The notes beneath the pieces were generated by a model. The model ran no database searches, was not told the DNA's origin, and saw nothing but the letters and a program-made list of their open reading frames with translations. DNA of 64,000 nt, taken from assembly GCF_019430905.1 (NCBI RefSeq), contig NZ_JAHYCA010000002.1, positions 372,001-436,000 on the forward strand, written 5' to 3'. The number at the start of each line of letters is the position of its first letter. The stretch's first letter is position 1. Source of the DNA: Billgrantia antri (GTDB lineage Bacteria > Pseudomonadota > Gammaproteobacteria > Pseudomonadales > Halomonadaceae). Both the position numbers and the translations under genes were made by a program. Positions 27,839 through 37,279 of this stretch are shown in pieces.

Positions 27839-29272
27839 GTGTTCACGTTCAGAACCAAGCTGACACTGCTTACCTTGCTCCCTCTGTTGGTTCTCATCGC
27901 CGGTGTGACGGTATTCGCCATCCATCAGAGTGCACGATTGAGTGGGGTGCAGTCGGAAATACTCAAGGAGGGGTTGTTAGAAGCCAAGAAGGCGGAACTC
28001 AAGAACTACATGGAGCTCGCCTATACGGCGGTCCGTGATATCTATGAAGACCCATCCTTGCCCCGAGACGTGGCGCAACGCCGCGTGGCGGAGGCTTTCC
28101 ATCGGATGGAGTATGGCTCCGATGGCTACTTCTTCGTCTATGACTACGACGGCCTGAGCATCGTCCATCCGCGGCTGGATCACCTGGTGGGCCAGAACCT
28201 GTGGGACTTTCGCGACGAGGACGGCAAGTTGTTGATCCAGAGTCTCGTCCAGCGCGCCCGGGAGGGCGGGGGTTATACCGAATACCGCTGGGACAAGCCG
28301 TCCGGCGGTGAATCGGTGCTCAAGCTGGGCTACTCCATCGGAATGGAAGACTGGGGCTGGATGGTCGGCACCGGCCTCTATCTGGATGACATCGAGCAGG
28401 TCGTCGGCCAGATGGAACAACATATGCTGGAGAATGCGCGCAGGACCATCCTGCTGATGGCGTTCTTCACCGTTTCCTGTCTGCTGGTCATTGCCGTGAT
28501 AGGCCTTGCAGTCAACCTGAGCGAAGCCCGGGTGGCCAATCGCAAACTGGTCAAGATGGCCCAGAAGACCTTCGGCTTCCTGGAGAAGGAGCGTCGGCGG
28601 ATCTCCCGCGAACTCCATGATGGTATCAATCAACTGCTGGTGTCGGCGCGCTTCAAGCTGGAGCGCATCGACGATGCCCTGGACCGGGGCGATCACCTCG
28701 ATGCCTCCGCCGCCCTGGCGGCGACCGACCGTATCCTGGAGACGGGCATCCAGGACCTCCGCCGGCTGGCCTGCGACCTGCGCCCGAGCGTGCTCGACGA
28801 CCTGGGCTTGGTCGCGGCTCTCGAAAGCCTCTGCTCGGAGCTGGCGGAGCGCCAGCCCGTCCGCATTCACTTCGAGTCGAACATCGACAGCCGGCATTGT
28901 CAGCCGGTGCTGGCGACGGCGCTGTATCGCATTACCCAGGAGAGCCTGCACAACATCGAGAAACACGCCGGTAAGGTGCGCGAGGTCAGGGTGAAGGTCC
29001 TGCGGCGTCGCAGCTGGGTGTATCTGGAGATCGCCGATGATGGCGAAGGCTTTGCCTGGCGTCCTGACCCGCACCGCGAACAGGACGGTAGCGGCATGGG
29101 GTTGCGCAACATTCAGGATCGCGTGGACCTGCTGGGGGGGCGCCTCACGATCGAGGCGGCACCCGGCAAGGGTGTGCGCATCAGGCTCAAGGTGCCGTTT
29201 CAGCGAGCCTCCAGCATGACGAGTGGGGAGAGAAACGATGGAAAGGTCTATACGCGTACTTTTGGCGGATGA
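27839..29272 (+). CDS. Cache-domain sensor histidine kinase (NarL/DegS-type)
   Basis: A 477-residue membrane kinase starting with GTG. Span 1 is at about 8-28, a periplasmic cache domain at 40-195 (YFFVYDYDGLSIVHPRL; DWGWMVGTGLYLDDIE), span 2 at 203-227, then HisKA_3 with phospho-acceptor His260 (SRELHDGINQ) and HATPase with N-box (ESLHNIEKHA) and G-box (GSGMGLRNIQDRV). It overlaps the response-regulator gene by 35 bases. Cache domains of this type bind small organic acids, so it likely senses the TRAP substrate and controls dctPQM. Confidence 0.93.
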   Translation: MFTFRTKLTLLTLLPLLVLIAGVTVFAIHQSARLSGVQSEILKEGLLEAKKAELKNYMELAYTAVRDIYEDPSLPRDVAQRRVAEAFHRMEYGSDGYFFVYDYDGLSIVHPRLDHLVGQNLWDFRDEDGKLLIQSLVQRAREGGGYTEYRWDKPSGGESVLKLGYSIGMEDWGWMVGTGLYLDDIEQVVGQMEQHMLENARRTILLMAFFTVSCLLVIAVIGLAVNLSEARVANRKLVKMAQKTFGFLEKERRRISRELHDGINQLLVSARFKLERIDDALDRGDHLDASAALAATDRILETGIQDLRRLACDLRPSVLDDLGLVAALESLCSELAERQPVRIHFESNIDSRHCQPVLATALYRITQESLHNIEKHAGKVREVRVKVLRRRSWVYLEIADDGEGFAWRPDPHREQDGSGMGLRNIQDRVDLLGGRLTIEAAPGKGVRIRLKVPFQRASSMTSGERNDGKVYTRTFGG

Positions 29273-29861
29273 CCATCCGCTGGTGCTGGAAGGGCTGAGG
29301 TACCGGCTGGAGGCGCAGCCGGGAATTGACCTGATAGGCGTGGCGAGTTCCGGGCAGGAGCTGCTGACGCTGGCGCAGGAGTTGCGACCGGACGTGGTGG
29401 TTACGGATATCACCATGCCCGGCATTTCCGGTCTGGAAGCCTGCAAGATTCTGCAGGAGACCTGCCCCGGTATTCGGGTCCTGGTGCTGACCATGCACGA
29501 CAACGAGGAGTACATTCGGCGCGCGGTGGCCTGCGGTGCCGCCGGCTATGTGCTCAAGGATGCCTCGGCGGAGGAGATGGTCTTCGCCCTGCGCGAGGTG
29601 GCGAGCGGACGCAGCCACTTCGGCTCCAGCGTCTCGCGGGTTCTGCTCGAGGAGAAGGAGGGGCGATTGACCCAGCGCGAAACCGACATCCTGAAGCTGA
29701 TGTTCGAAGGAATGAGCAGCCGCGATATCGGCGAAGCACTGGCCATCAGCACGCGCACGGTCGAGTCGCACCGCAGCAACATCTATCGCAAGCTCAATAC
29801 CAATTCCCTGGCGGGCCTGTTTCGCTACGCGATGCGACATGGGCTGGTCGAGCTTGAATAG
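29238..29861 (+). CDS. NarL/FixJ-family response regulator
   Basis: A 207-residue regulator: receiver domain with Asp11/Asp12, phospho-acceptor Asp57 (VVTDITMPG) and conserved Lys (YVLKDAS), then a LuxR-type HTH (LTQRETDILKLMFEGMSSRD; ISTRTVESHRSNIYRKL). The ATG at 29238 follows GGGGAGAGAAACG. It is translationally coupled to the kinase at 27839 and is the probable activator of the TRAP operon. The dyad at 24433 is a candidate site. Confidence 0.94.
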   Translation: MERSIRVLLADDHPLVLEGLRYRLEAQPGIDLIGVASSGQELLTLAQELRPDVVVTDITMPGISGLEACKILQETCPGIRVLVLTMHDNEEYIRRAVACGAAGYVLKDASAEEMVFALREVASGRSHFGSSVSRVLLEEKEGRLTQRETDILKLMFEGMSSRDIGEALAISTRTVESHRSNIYRKLNTNSLAGLFRYAMRHGLVELE

Positions 29862-29960
29862 CCAGATCCTATCGAAGCCATTGGTACGTCGATCTTTGAC
29901 CTCAACCTTGCTTGAAGTCTTATCGTTCATCGCATCTTCACCCCGCAAGGAGAAATAGCG

Positions 29961-30509
29961 ATGCGCGATACGATCAAGGTGGCCGTGATCTACGGCAGCG
30001 TGAGAGAAGGACGGCTCTGCGATACCGTGGGGCAGTGGGTCGTCGAGCAGGTCCAGCGCCGGGAGGCGTTCGCGCCGATTGTGATCGATCCCGCCGCCGA
30101 GGCCGACTCGGCATTCGCCGGACGCCTCGACGAAGCGGATGCCTTCATCGCGGTCACGCCCGAGTACAACCACTCGTACCCCGCCGCGCTCAAGGCATTG
30201 ATCGATAGCTACAAGGCGGAGTGGCAGGCCAAGCCAGTGGCCTTCGTTTCCTACGGTGGCGCCTCGGGTGGGCTGCGGGCGGTGGAGCACCTGCGCCATG
30301 TCTTCGCCGAACTCCACGCGGTAGGGATTCGCGATGGCGTGATGTTTCCCAGCGTCTGGGAGCAGTTCGATGAGCAGGGCCAGCCGCTTCAGGCACAGCG
30401 CTACGAGCGTGGCATGCAAACCCTGTTGGCGCGGCTCGCCTGGTGGGCCGAGACGCTGCGCGAAGGGCGCGCCGCACGCGACTATGCCCAGGCGGTGATG
30501 CTGGATTGA
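29961..30509 (+). CDS. NADPH-dependent FMN reductase family protein
   Basis: A 182-residue flavodoxin-like protein. The FMN-binding loop follows strand 1 (VIYGSVREGRLCDTVG) and the PEYNHSYPAALKALIDS motif is the family hallmark. Length is usual. AAGGAG precedes the ATG. It probably reduces FMN or quinones with NADPH. No obvious functional link to the neighbouring two-component pair. Confidence 0.9.
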   Translation: MRDTIKVAVIYGSVREGRLCDTVGQWVVEQVQRREAFAPIVIDPAAEADSAFAGRLDEADAFIAVTPEYNHSYPAALKALIDSYKAEWQAKPVAFVSYGGASGGLRAVEHLRHVFAELHAVGIRDGVMFPSVWEQFDEQGQPLQAQRYERGMQTLLARLAWWAETLREGRAARDYAQAVMLD

Positions 30510-30588
30510 GTGGCATGAGGGGAGCCGGCGCGCTCATGCCCGGGCGCGCCACGTGCCTCAGCCGGCGTCCGCTTGGTCAGTCAAGAAG

Positions 30589-31437
30589 TCATCCATCTGC
30601 GATCTGGGCGCGCAGCCAGGCGATTTCCTCGGCCCAGATCCCGGGCTCGATAGTCTCCAGCACCAGCGGGATCTCGTCGATGCGCGGGTCGCGCATGATG
30701 GTGGTGAAGGCATCGAGGCCGATGTTGCCCTGGCCCAGGCTGTGGTGGCGGTCGACGCGGCTGGCGTATTCGCTCTTGGCATCGTTGAGGTGCATGCCGC
30801 GCAGGTAGTCGAAGCCGACCACCTTGCCGAACTCGTCGAGGGTGGCGGTACAGGCCTCGGGCGTGCGCAGGTCGTAGCCGGCGGCAAAGGCGTGGCAGGT
30901 GTCGATACAGACGCCGACCCGCGACTTGTCGTCGACCTGCTCGATGATCTCGGCCAGGTGCTCGAAGCGCCAGCCCAGGTTGGTCCCCTGGCCGGCGGTG
31001 TTCTCGATCACTGCAACGACGCCGCGGGTCTCGGCCAGGGCGTGGTTGATCGAATCGGCGATGCGAGTGAGACATTCGCTCTCGCTGATCTTCTTGAGAT
31101 GGCTGCCGGGGTGGAAGTTGAGCAGCGTCAGGCCGAGCTGCTCGCAGCGCTGCATCTCGTCGAGAAAGGCGGCGCGAGATTTCTCGAGCCCCGCCTTGTC
31201 CGGGTGGCCGAGGTTGATCAGGTAGCTGTCGTGGGGAAGGATCTGGCCAGGGCCGAAGCCATGTTCCCGGCAGGCGGCGCGGAAGGCCTCGATGGTGGCA
31301 TCGCCGAGGGGCTTGGCCCGCCATTGGCGCTGATTCTTGGTGAACAGCGCGAAGGCGTCGGCGCCAATTTCGACGGCACGCAATACGGCCTGGTCGGGCC
31401 CGCCGGCGGCACTGACATGGGCTCCGAGGTATTTCAT
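30589..31437 (-). CDS. nfo: Deoxyribonuclease IV (AP endonuclease)
   Basis: A 282-residue zinc enzyme that incises abasic DNA. All metal-ligand segments of the Nfo family are visible: [60 protein letters not shown] and LETIEP. It acts downstream of glycosylases such as the AlkA-type protein encoded at 37280. Monocistronic, on the minus strand. Confidence 0.96.
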   Translation of the reverse strand: MKYLGAHVSAAGGPDQAVLRAVEIGADAFALFTKNQRQWRAKPLGDATIEAFRAACREHGFGPGQILPHDSYLINLGHPDKAGLEKSRAAFLDEMQRCEQLGLTLLNFHPGSHLKKISESECLTRIADSINHALAETRGVVAVIENTAGQGTNLGWRFEHLAEIIEQVDDKSRVGVCIDTCHAFAAGYDLRTPEACTATLDEFGKVVGFDYLRGMHLNDAKSEYASRVDRHHSLGQGNIGLDAFTTIMRDPRIDEIPLVLETIEPGIWAEEIAWLRAQIADG

Positions 31438-31559
31438 CTGGCCTCTCCATGGGTTGGCGACGCCTCTACGATAGCATGCACGCCGCCTCTCGACCTTTAT
31501 GTCTCACTCGCCGCCGTGGCCCCTGCTAGGCTCAAGGGAGGGATTCGAGGAGAGCCCAC

Positions 31560-32183
31560 ATGTTGCTACTCGTACTGGTGGCGATGAGTGCTTCCATCGA
31601 GGAGGACCCGGTCGCCGCGGCGCTGGCGCGCATCGATGCGCTGCAGGGCTATCGCCTCACGCTGCGCAGCCAAGGCAGCGGAGGGGAGGAGGTCATCCGC
31701 TACAGCTATCGGACTCCCGGCTACGTGCGGATGGACATGGAGTCTCCCTACCGTGGCGCGGTACTGATCTACCGCCCCGATACGGGCAAGGTACAACTGT
31801 GGCCCTTCGGTTCGCCGGGCAAGCGGCCGGGGCTGTCCCTGCGCCCGACCAACCGCATGGTACGCAGCTCGCGCGGGCATCGCGTGGACCAGTCGGACGT
31901 GGGCACGCTGCTGCGCAACGTCGAGCGATTGCAGCAACACGGGAGCGCTCGCCTGCTCGGGCCGACGGAACTCGAGGGGCACCCGGTGCAGCACGTCGTG
32001 GTGGAGGCCGAGCCCGGCCGCGCCGTGCACGAGGTGGCACGCTACGACCTCTGGCTCGACGGAGAGACGCTGTTCCCACGCCGCGTGATCAGCTATGACC
32101 GTCGGGGCGAGCGCCTCGAGAGCGTGCATCTGGAGGATCTCGACCTCGACCCAGCCTTCCCCCATGACCATTTCTCGCCCTGA
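31560..32183 (+). CDS. Exported or lipid-facing hypothetical protein, DUF1571/LolA-like
   Basis: A 207-residue protein with a short hydrophobic N-terminus (MLLLVLVAMSAS) and a body of antiparallel strand-like segments such as VIRYSYRTPGYVRMDMESPY and RYDLWLDGETLFPRRVISYD. This resembles DUF1571/LolA-type beta-sheet proteins. GAGGAG lies 7 bases before the ATG. The signal peptide is unusually short, so the true start could lie elsewhere. Gene order with the SRPBCC gene 22 bases downstream suggests an operon. Function unknown. Confidence 0.65.
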   Translation: MLLLVLVAMSASIEEDPVAAALARIDALQGYRLTLRSQGSGGEEVIRYSYRTPGYVRMDMESPYRGAVLIYRPDTGKVQLWPFGSPGKRPGLSLRPTNRMVRSSRGHRVDQSDVGTLLRNVERLQQHGSARLLGPTELEGHPVQHVVVEAEPGRAVHEVARYDLWLDGETLFPRRVISYDRRGERLESVHLEDLDLDPAFPHDHFSP

Positions 32184-32204
32184 GGTTCATGGGGCCTGTC
32201 GTTC

Positions 32205-32708
32205 ATGAATGAGTCGCGCCTCATGCCAAGTTTTCACTTCGAGACCGTCTGGCATCTCGACGCTCCGCTCGAGGCGGTCTTCGATGCCCTGGCCGACTCG
32301 CTACACTGGCCCGACTGGTGGCCCGGCCTGGTGGAGGTACGGCAACTCGTGAGCGGGGACGAGCAGGGGATCGGTCGCACCCAGCGTTTCGTCTGGAAGA
32401 GCCGGCTGGGCTATGGCTTGCGCTTTGACATCCGCATCACCCGCGTTTACCGGCCCCGTCTGATCGAGGGCGAAGCCTGCGGCGATGTGGTCGGTATTGG
32501 TCGCTGGCAGTTGCAGGCGAAGCAGACGGGTACCCGGGTCCGCTATCTATGGCAGGTTCGCACGGCGCGACCCTGGATGGGGCTGTTGGCCTGGATGGCG
32601 CGGCCGGTCGTGATCTGGAACCATCATGCCATGATGCGTGAAGGACGTACGGGACTGTCGCGACATCTGCGAGACCGCGCGCAGCTCGGGAACGGGGAGC
32701 GTTGGTAG
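32205..32708 (+). CDS. SRPBCC family protein
   Basis: A 167-residue START/Bet v1-like protein: FHFETVWHLDAPLEAVFDAL begins the fold, followed by HWPDWWPGLVEV, which is typical of polyketide-cyclase-like SRPBCC proteins. These bind hydrophobic ligands. It probably forms an operon with the preceding hypothetical gene. No ligand can be inferred. Confidence 0.8.
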   Translation: MNESRLMPSFHFETVWHLDAPLEAVFDALADSLHWPDWWPGLVEVRQLVSGDEQGIGRTQRFVWKSRLGYGLRFDIRITRVYRPRLIEGEACGDVVGIGRWQLQAKQTGTRVRYLWQVRTARPWMGLLAWMARPVVIWNHHAMMREGRTGLSRHLRDRAQLGNGERW

Positions 32709-32766
32709 AGAGACACGACAAGCGGTATGCTGCATCCAACTTACTCGAAATTGTCGCAGAGATGAC

Positions 32767-33774
32767 ATGAAGGGTTCGCAGGGTAGAATCGATCATGAGC
32801 GGCTTACCCGGGAGGCGAATGGCCGCTTTCCAGAAGATCCCTGTGCCGAAATTCGCCGCGAGCTCGAGCAGGCTCGCGAGGAGATCGCGAACCTCAGCCG
32901 CACCCTGCAACGCATCCAGCAGATCGCCCGGATGGGCTATTGGCGAGCCAGCCTCAAGGCCAACGAGCTGTTCTGGTCCGAGGTGGTCTACGACATCTTT
33001 GGCGTCAATCCAGACACGTTCACTCCCAGCATTCGTGCCTTCAAGGTCATGGTCCATCCTGACGACCTGGAAAGCGTCGAGGCCAGCATGCGGCGTGCCC
33101 AGGAAACCGGTAGCCATGACGTGGAGCATCGCATCGTGCGCCCCGACGGTGAGGTGCGCTGGGTGCATGAGCTGGCCGACTACGTGCCGGAAGGCGACGA
33201 GCAGATCCTGATCGGCACGGTGCGCGACATCACTGAGCAGAAGAGGCTGGAGCTGCGCCTGCGCCAACTGTCACGCACCGATGAGCTCACGGGTCTGTTC
33301 AACCGTCGCTACTTCATGCAGCGCTTGCTACAGGAGCTGGCACGCTATCGTCGATACGGCAGACCCACCTCGGTGGTGCTGTTCGACTACGACCACTTCA
33401 AGCGGATCAACGATACCCATGGCCATCCCGCCGGGGATCAGGTGCTGGTGACGGTGAGCAAGTTGCTGCGTGAGCGGCTGCGAACGAACGATATCCCGGC
33501 CCGGCTCGGCGGTGAGGAGTTCGCTCTGCTGCTGCCCGAAACCGGCCTCGAGGAAGCCGTCGGTGTGGCGGAGAAGGTTCGCCAACTGGTACGCGAGCAG
33601 ACATTTACCTCGGAAGAGGGACGGCGCTTCGAGACCTCGATTACCTGTGGTGTTTCGGCGTTTCACGGTACCGAAGAAACGGTCGAGGCCATCCTGCATC
33701 GCGCCGACCAGAATCTCTATGAGGGCAAGCGAGCCGGCCGCAACCGAGTGGTGGCGGATGAACCGGATCGCTGA
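32767..33774 (+). CDS. PAS-GGDEF diguanylate cyclase
   Basis: A 336-residue soluble protein: N-terminal coiled stretch, PAS_3 domain (about 55-165, ending GTVRDITEQKRLE), then GGDEF domain with active-site GGEEF and an RxxD inhibitory site (RTND) five residues before it, so product feedback is expected. Start at 32767 is chosen since the longer frame overlaps the SRPBCC gene. It makes cyclic di-GMP from two GTP. It overlaps the next gene by 17 bases. Confidence 0.92.
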   Translation: MKGSQGRIDHERLTREANGRFPEDPCAEIRRELEQAREEIANLSRTLQRIQQIARMGYWRASLKANELFWSEVVYDIFGVNPDTFTPSIRAFKVMVHPDDLESVEASMRRAQETGSHDVEHRIVRPDGEVRWVHELADYVPEGDEQILIGTVRDITEQKRLELRLRQLSRTDELTGLFNRRYFMQRLLQELARYRRYGRPTSVVLFDYDHFKRINDTHGHPAGDQVLVTVSKLLRERLRTNDIPARLGGEEFALLLPETGLEEAVGVAEKVRQLVREQTFTSEEGRRFETSITCGVSAFHGTEETVEAILHRADQNLYEGKRAGRNRVVADEPDR

Positions 33775-35293
33775 AGGCGTAGCGTTACGAAATGCGGTTC
33801 CCCTCGAACAGGCGGAAGGACTGACCGATGCGCTGGGCCTGGTGTTGGGAGAGCCGTCGAGCCTGCCTTTGAGCACGCGGCTCTATCACGCTCTGCGCGA
33901 ATGGATTCGTGCCGGTCGTCTGACCAGCGGCCAGCGCTTGCCGTCCACCCGCCAGCTGGCCCGCGACCTGGGCCTGGGGCGAAACACGCTGCTGGCTGCC
34001 TTCGACCAGTTGCTGGCCGAAGGCTTCCTCACGACCCGCCAGGGGGCGGGTACCTTCATCGCCGACCTGCCGTTTCCGCAAGCGCAGGTTGCCGCCGAGA
34101 ACGTCGCCATCTCATCGCGGTTGCCGTCCGATGCAGGACCGCTGCTCTCCACGCGCGGCACCCTGCTGCTTGGATACAGCCACGCCCGCCAGACGACCTC
34201 GTCCGCCTTCGCTCCCGGCGTGCCCGCACTGGACCGCTTTCCCCATGACCAGTGGCAGCGGCTGCTGCACCGGTACCAGCAGCGCATGCCGATGGACTGG
34301 CTCGACTACCAGGCCCAAGGGGGCGTGCCGGCACTGCGCGAGGTGCTGGCCGACTATCTGCAGCTCTCCCGCTCGGTGCGCTGTCGTCCCGAGCAGATTC
34401 TCATCGTGCAGGGTGCCCAGCAGGGCTTCGAGCTGATCGTGCGGCTACTGACCGACAGCGGCGATGAAGTGTGGCTCGAGGAGCCGGGCTATCACGGCGC
34501 CCAGGCCTGTTTCGCCGCCGCCGGGCTCGAGATGACCCCGGTTGCGGTGGATGCCGAGGGCATGGGTGTCGTGGAGCCAGCATGCCCAGGCTCCCCTCGG
34601 CTGATCTACGTCACGCCATCGCACCAGTACCCCAGTGGCGTGACCATGAGCCTCACTCGGCGCCTGGCGCTGCTGGAAGCCGCCGAGCGACATGGCGCCT
34701 GGATCGTGGAGGATGACTACGACAGCGAGTTTCGCTATGGCCAGCGGCCCATTGCCGCCTTGCAGGGGTTGGTGGAAGACTCGCGAGTGATCTATGTCGG
34801 CACCTTCAGCAAGGTGATGTATCCCGGCCTGCGGTTGGGTTACCTGGTATTGCCCGATGGGCTGATCGAGCCGTTTCGCCGGGCCAACGCCAGGCTGCAT
34901 CGCGAAGGGCAGTACGCGGTGCAGGCGGCGCTCGCCGAGTTCATCGCCCGTGGCCACTTCTCGCGCCACATTCGCCGCATGCGTGACTGTTACCGTCGGC
35001 GCCAAGCGCTGCTGCGCAAGGCGCTGGCGCCGGCGGTGTCGCGTGGCTTGCGGCTGTCAGACGGACAGGCTGGCATGCATCTGGTGGCCTGGCTCGACGC
35101 GCCCGAGCAGGAGCGGATTCTCGTCGAGCAAGCCAGGCGCGAGGGCATCTCGCTGTCGCCGCTGTCGAGCTACTACCTGACCTCTCCCGGTCAGCCGGGC
35201 CTGGTGCTGGGCTACGCCGGCACCGTGGAGGCCGAGATCGGTCGTGCCGGGCAGTGGCTGGCCCAGGCGTGGTGCGATCTGGAGAAGGGCTAA
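33758..35293 (+). CDS. MocR/PdxR-type GntR-aminotransferase fusion regulator
   Basis: A 511-residue protein: N-terminal GntR winged helix (LTSGQRLPSTRQLARDLGLG) fused to a fold-type I aminotransferase domain with PLP Lys in GTFSKVMYPGLRLGY. Such proteins regulate transcription using PLP or amino compounds. The start overlaps the end of the diguanylate cyclase gene. Its stop overlaps the convergent acetyltransferase gene by four bases; the acetyltransferase/PaiB cluster is the likely target. Confidence 0.92.
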   Translation: MNRIAEGVALRNAVPLEQAEGLTDALGLVLGEPSSLPLSTRLYHALREWIRAGRLTSGQRLPSTRQLARDLGLGRNTLLAAFDQLLAEGFLTTRQGAGTFIADLPFPQAQVAAENVAISSRLPSDAGPLLSTRGTLLLGYSHARQTTSSAFAPGVPALDRFPHDQWQRLLHRYQQRMPMDWLDYQAQGGVPALREVLADYLQLSRSVRCRPEQILIVQGAQQGFELIVRLLTDSGDEVWLEEPGYHGAQACFAAAGLEMTPVAVDAEGMGVVEPACPGSPRLIYVTPSHQYPSGVTMSLTRRLALLEAAERHGAWIVEDDYDSEFRYGQRPIAALQGLVEDSRVIYVGTFSKVMYPGLRLGYLVLPDGLIEPFRRANARLHREGQYAVQAALAEFIARGHFSRHIRRMRDCYRRRQALLRKALAPAVSRGLRLSDGQAGMHLVAWLDAPEQERILVEQARREGISLSPLSSYYLTSPGQPGLVLGYAGTVEAEIGRAGQWLAQAWCDLEKG

Positions 35294-36039
35294 CCGGCCT
35301 GGCAGGCCTCGTACGTCAGCGCCGATAGCGAACTCAACTGTCTTCCCTTCGCGTCGAAGTTCTCTGGCGCGAGCCAACCCTCAAGGCGAGCCTCGACGGC
35401 CGGCCATTCACCGTCGAGCAGCGAAAACCAGGCGGTATCGCGGTTATGTCCGCCTTCCACCCGGTGCTGCCGGAAAATGCCCTCGAAGCGAAAGCCCAGG
35501 CGCTCGGCGGCACGCCGCGAGGGGGCATTGAGGGCGTTGCACTTCCACTCGTAGCGCCGGTAGCCCAGCGCGAAGGCGTGGCGCATCAGCAGCAGCATGG
35601 CTTCGGTGGCGGCCGGTGTGCGCCGAAGCGAGGGCGTGAAGTGGATATGGCCGACCTCGATGCTGCCATGTTCCGGCACGATGTTGAGATAACTGGCCAG
35701 TCCCAGGGCACGACCGGAGTCCGCTTCGACGATGGCGTAAAAGAGGGGATCTTTGCTGAGCGCCCGGTCGGCCAGCCAGATACGGCACTGCTCGGCACCG
35801 GTGAACGGCATGCCGCCGGAGTAGGTCCAGCGAGCCGCCGGGGCGTCGTGCGGACCTTCGCCCGCCATCATGAAGGCGGGGTGCAGCGAATCGGCATGGC
35901 GTTCGGCCGAGAGTGGCTCGAGGCGGACCCGGTCTCCCGACAGGGGATCCCGCTGCGGCCGGCGTGCCGGCTGCCAGGCAGGCTGGGGGGCACCGACCGG
36001 CTGGCCGAAGTCGTTTTGCGTTACGTCAGCCAGGGTCAT
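35290..36039 (-). CDS. GNAT family N-acetyltransferase (RimJ/RimL-like)
   Basis: A 249-residue acetyltransferase with the GNAT_3 pattern: RVRLEPLSAERHADSLHPAF at the start, the IEVGHIHFTPSLRRTPAATE acetyl-CoA pyrophosphate region, and RRYEWKCNALNAPSRRAAER. Similar proteins acetylate amines or protein termini. The start overlaps the paiB-like stop as ATGA. Third gene of the minus-strand operon GNAT, PaiB-like, GNAT. Confidence 0.88.
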   Translation of the reverse strand: MTLADVTQNDFGQPVGAPQPAWQPARRPQRDPLSGDRVRLEPLSAERHADSLHPAFMMAGEGPHDAPAARWTYSGGMPFTGAEQCRIWLADRALSKDPLFYAIVEADSGRALGLASYLNIVPEHGSIEVGHIHFTPSLRRTPAATEAMLLLMRHAFALGYRRYEWKCNALNAPSRRAAERLGFRFEGIFRQHRVEGGHNRDTAWFSLLDGEWPAVEARLEGWLAPENFDAKGRQLSSLSALTYEACQAG

Positions 36040-36647
36040 GTAGGGCTCTCCTCATTGGTCAATCGCTGCATGTAGTGCCACAACTGGCGTGCCTGTGGGT
36101 TGCGGCTCTCGGCCAGAGCCGCCTCGACGCCGGCTTGGTCGGCCTCAGAGCGCTGGCGACCGAGCTTGGCTTTGCCCGTAAGTGTCTCGATGGGCAGTCG
36201 AAAACCGACCACGCCGACCTGCATCTTCTCCAGATAACCCTGTTCATGGGACAGCGAATCGAGCAGGGCGGGCTCAAAGTGCGCCAGGCTGCGCTCGAGC
36301 AGTTCACGCGTGGCCTCTGTCCCCAGCAATTCGAGGGTGCCCGTGGCGTGCACGGCCAGGTAGTTCCAGGTGGGCACGGCTGGCTGACTGGCATACCAGG
36401 TCGGTGAGACATAGGCATGGGGGCCGTTGAAAATCGCCAGCGCCCGGCTGCCATTGAGCATCCGCCAGTGCGGGTTGGCTCGGGCAAAGTGGCCATAAAG
36501 CGTACCCTGCTCGCCTTCGCTGCGTTCCAGGAGGAGGGGCAGGTGGGTAGCCTCAAGGTCGGCGCCGACCAGGACGGCGAAGTCGTGCCTCTCTATCAGA
36601 CTCCAGGCCTGCTCGCGCGAGAGCCGCATCGATGGGGGAACGTACAT
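36036..36647 (-). CDS. paiB: FMN-binding negative transcriptional regulator PaiB-like
   Basis: A 203-residue split-barrel FMN-binding protein beginning MYVPPSMRLSREQAWSLIER, the PaiB hallmark, with THLPLLLERSEGEQGTLYGH and YVSPTWYASQPAVPTWNY. PaiB proteins pair with PaiA-type acetyltransferases, and here it lies between two GNAT genes. GGAG precedes the ATG by five bases. The regulatory role is known for Bacillus PaiB and only inferred here. Confidence 0.9.
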   Translation of the reverse strand: MYVPPSMRLSREQAWSLIERHDFAVLVGADLEATHLPLLLERSEGEQGTLYGHFARANPHWRMLNGSRALAIFNGPHAYVSPTWYASQPAVPTWNYLAVHATGTLELLGTEATRELLERSLAHFEPALLDSLSHEQGYLEKMQVGVVGFRLPIETLTGKAKLGRQRSEADQAGVEAALAESRNPQARQLWHYMQRLTNEESPT

Positions 36648-36658
36648 GGCGTCTCCGG

Positions 36659-37123
36659 TCAGCCCTGGCCCGCTGTGGTATCGAACAGCAGGCCGTAATG
36701 GTAGAAGGTGGTGTCGCGCTGCCAGCCGAGCGACTCGTAGAGCGCCTGGGCCGCGTGGTTCTCGATCTCGGTGGCAAGCTTGAGGTGGCCGACGCCATGG
36801 CTCTCGGCCAGCTCCCGGGCGGCCTGCATCAGGGCGCGGCCGACACCGCTGCGCCGCGCCGCGGGTGAGACGAACAAGTCATTGAGCAACCAAAGTGGCG
36901 CCAGGCGCACGGTAGAGAGCAGCGGATAGAGCTGTACGAAGCCCTGCAGCTCTCCTGCGCTGCCTGCATGCACCAGGATGTGCGAATCACCGCGTTCCAG
37001 GCGTGCCTGCAGGAAGCGCCGGGCGTCCTCGAGGTCGGGCTCCTGGCGGTAGAAGCGGCGGTAGGCGTCGAGCAGTTCACTGAGTGGCTCGAGGTCGGCC
37101 AGGGTGGCATGGCGGATGGGCAT
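36659..37123 (-). CDS. GNAT family N-acetyltransferase
   Basis: A 154-residue GNAT protein: IRHATLADLEPLSELLDAYR at the start and the acetyl-CoA site in RRSGVGRALMQAARELAE. Typical length for small GNATs, perhaps acting on polyamines as PaiA does. First gene of the minus-strand cluster; GAGG precedes the ATG. Substrate unknown. Confidence 0.9.
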   Translation of the reverse strand: MPIRHATLADLEPLSELLDAYRRFYRQEPDLEDARRFLQARLERGDSHILVHAGSAGELQGFVQLYPLLSTVRLAPLWLLNDLFVSPAARRSGVGRALMQAARELAESHGVGHLKLATEIENHAAQALYESLGWQRDTTFYHYGLLFDTTAGQG

Positions 37124-37279
37124 CGGTGAATCCTCACAATTGCGGCTGTCCTTCGAGTGTGAGGCCTGGTTGGTTCCTTGCTAAGAGCCAGTTCGGGGAT
37201 ATTTCGCAGAGCCATTTTGCATTGCCGTTCACGTCCGAAAACCGCCAGACATTGGCAGCACCCAGGCTAGAATGGGTCC

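Noticed and set aside
26351-27925. Minus-strand frame of 524 codons opposite dctM
   Set aside because: Gln/His/Gly-rich translation, antisense to a conserved permease, no Shine-Dalgarno: shadow frame.
27977-29515. Minus-strand 512-codon frame opposite the kinase/regulator genes
   Set aside because: Overlaps two well-supported overlapping genes; its translation has no recognisable domain.
29187-30419. Minus-strand 410-codon frame
   Set aside because: Antisense to the response regulator and FMN reductase genes; shadow.
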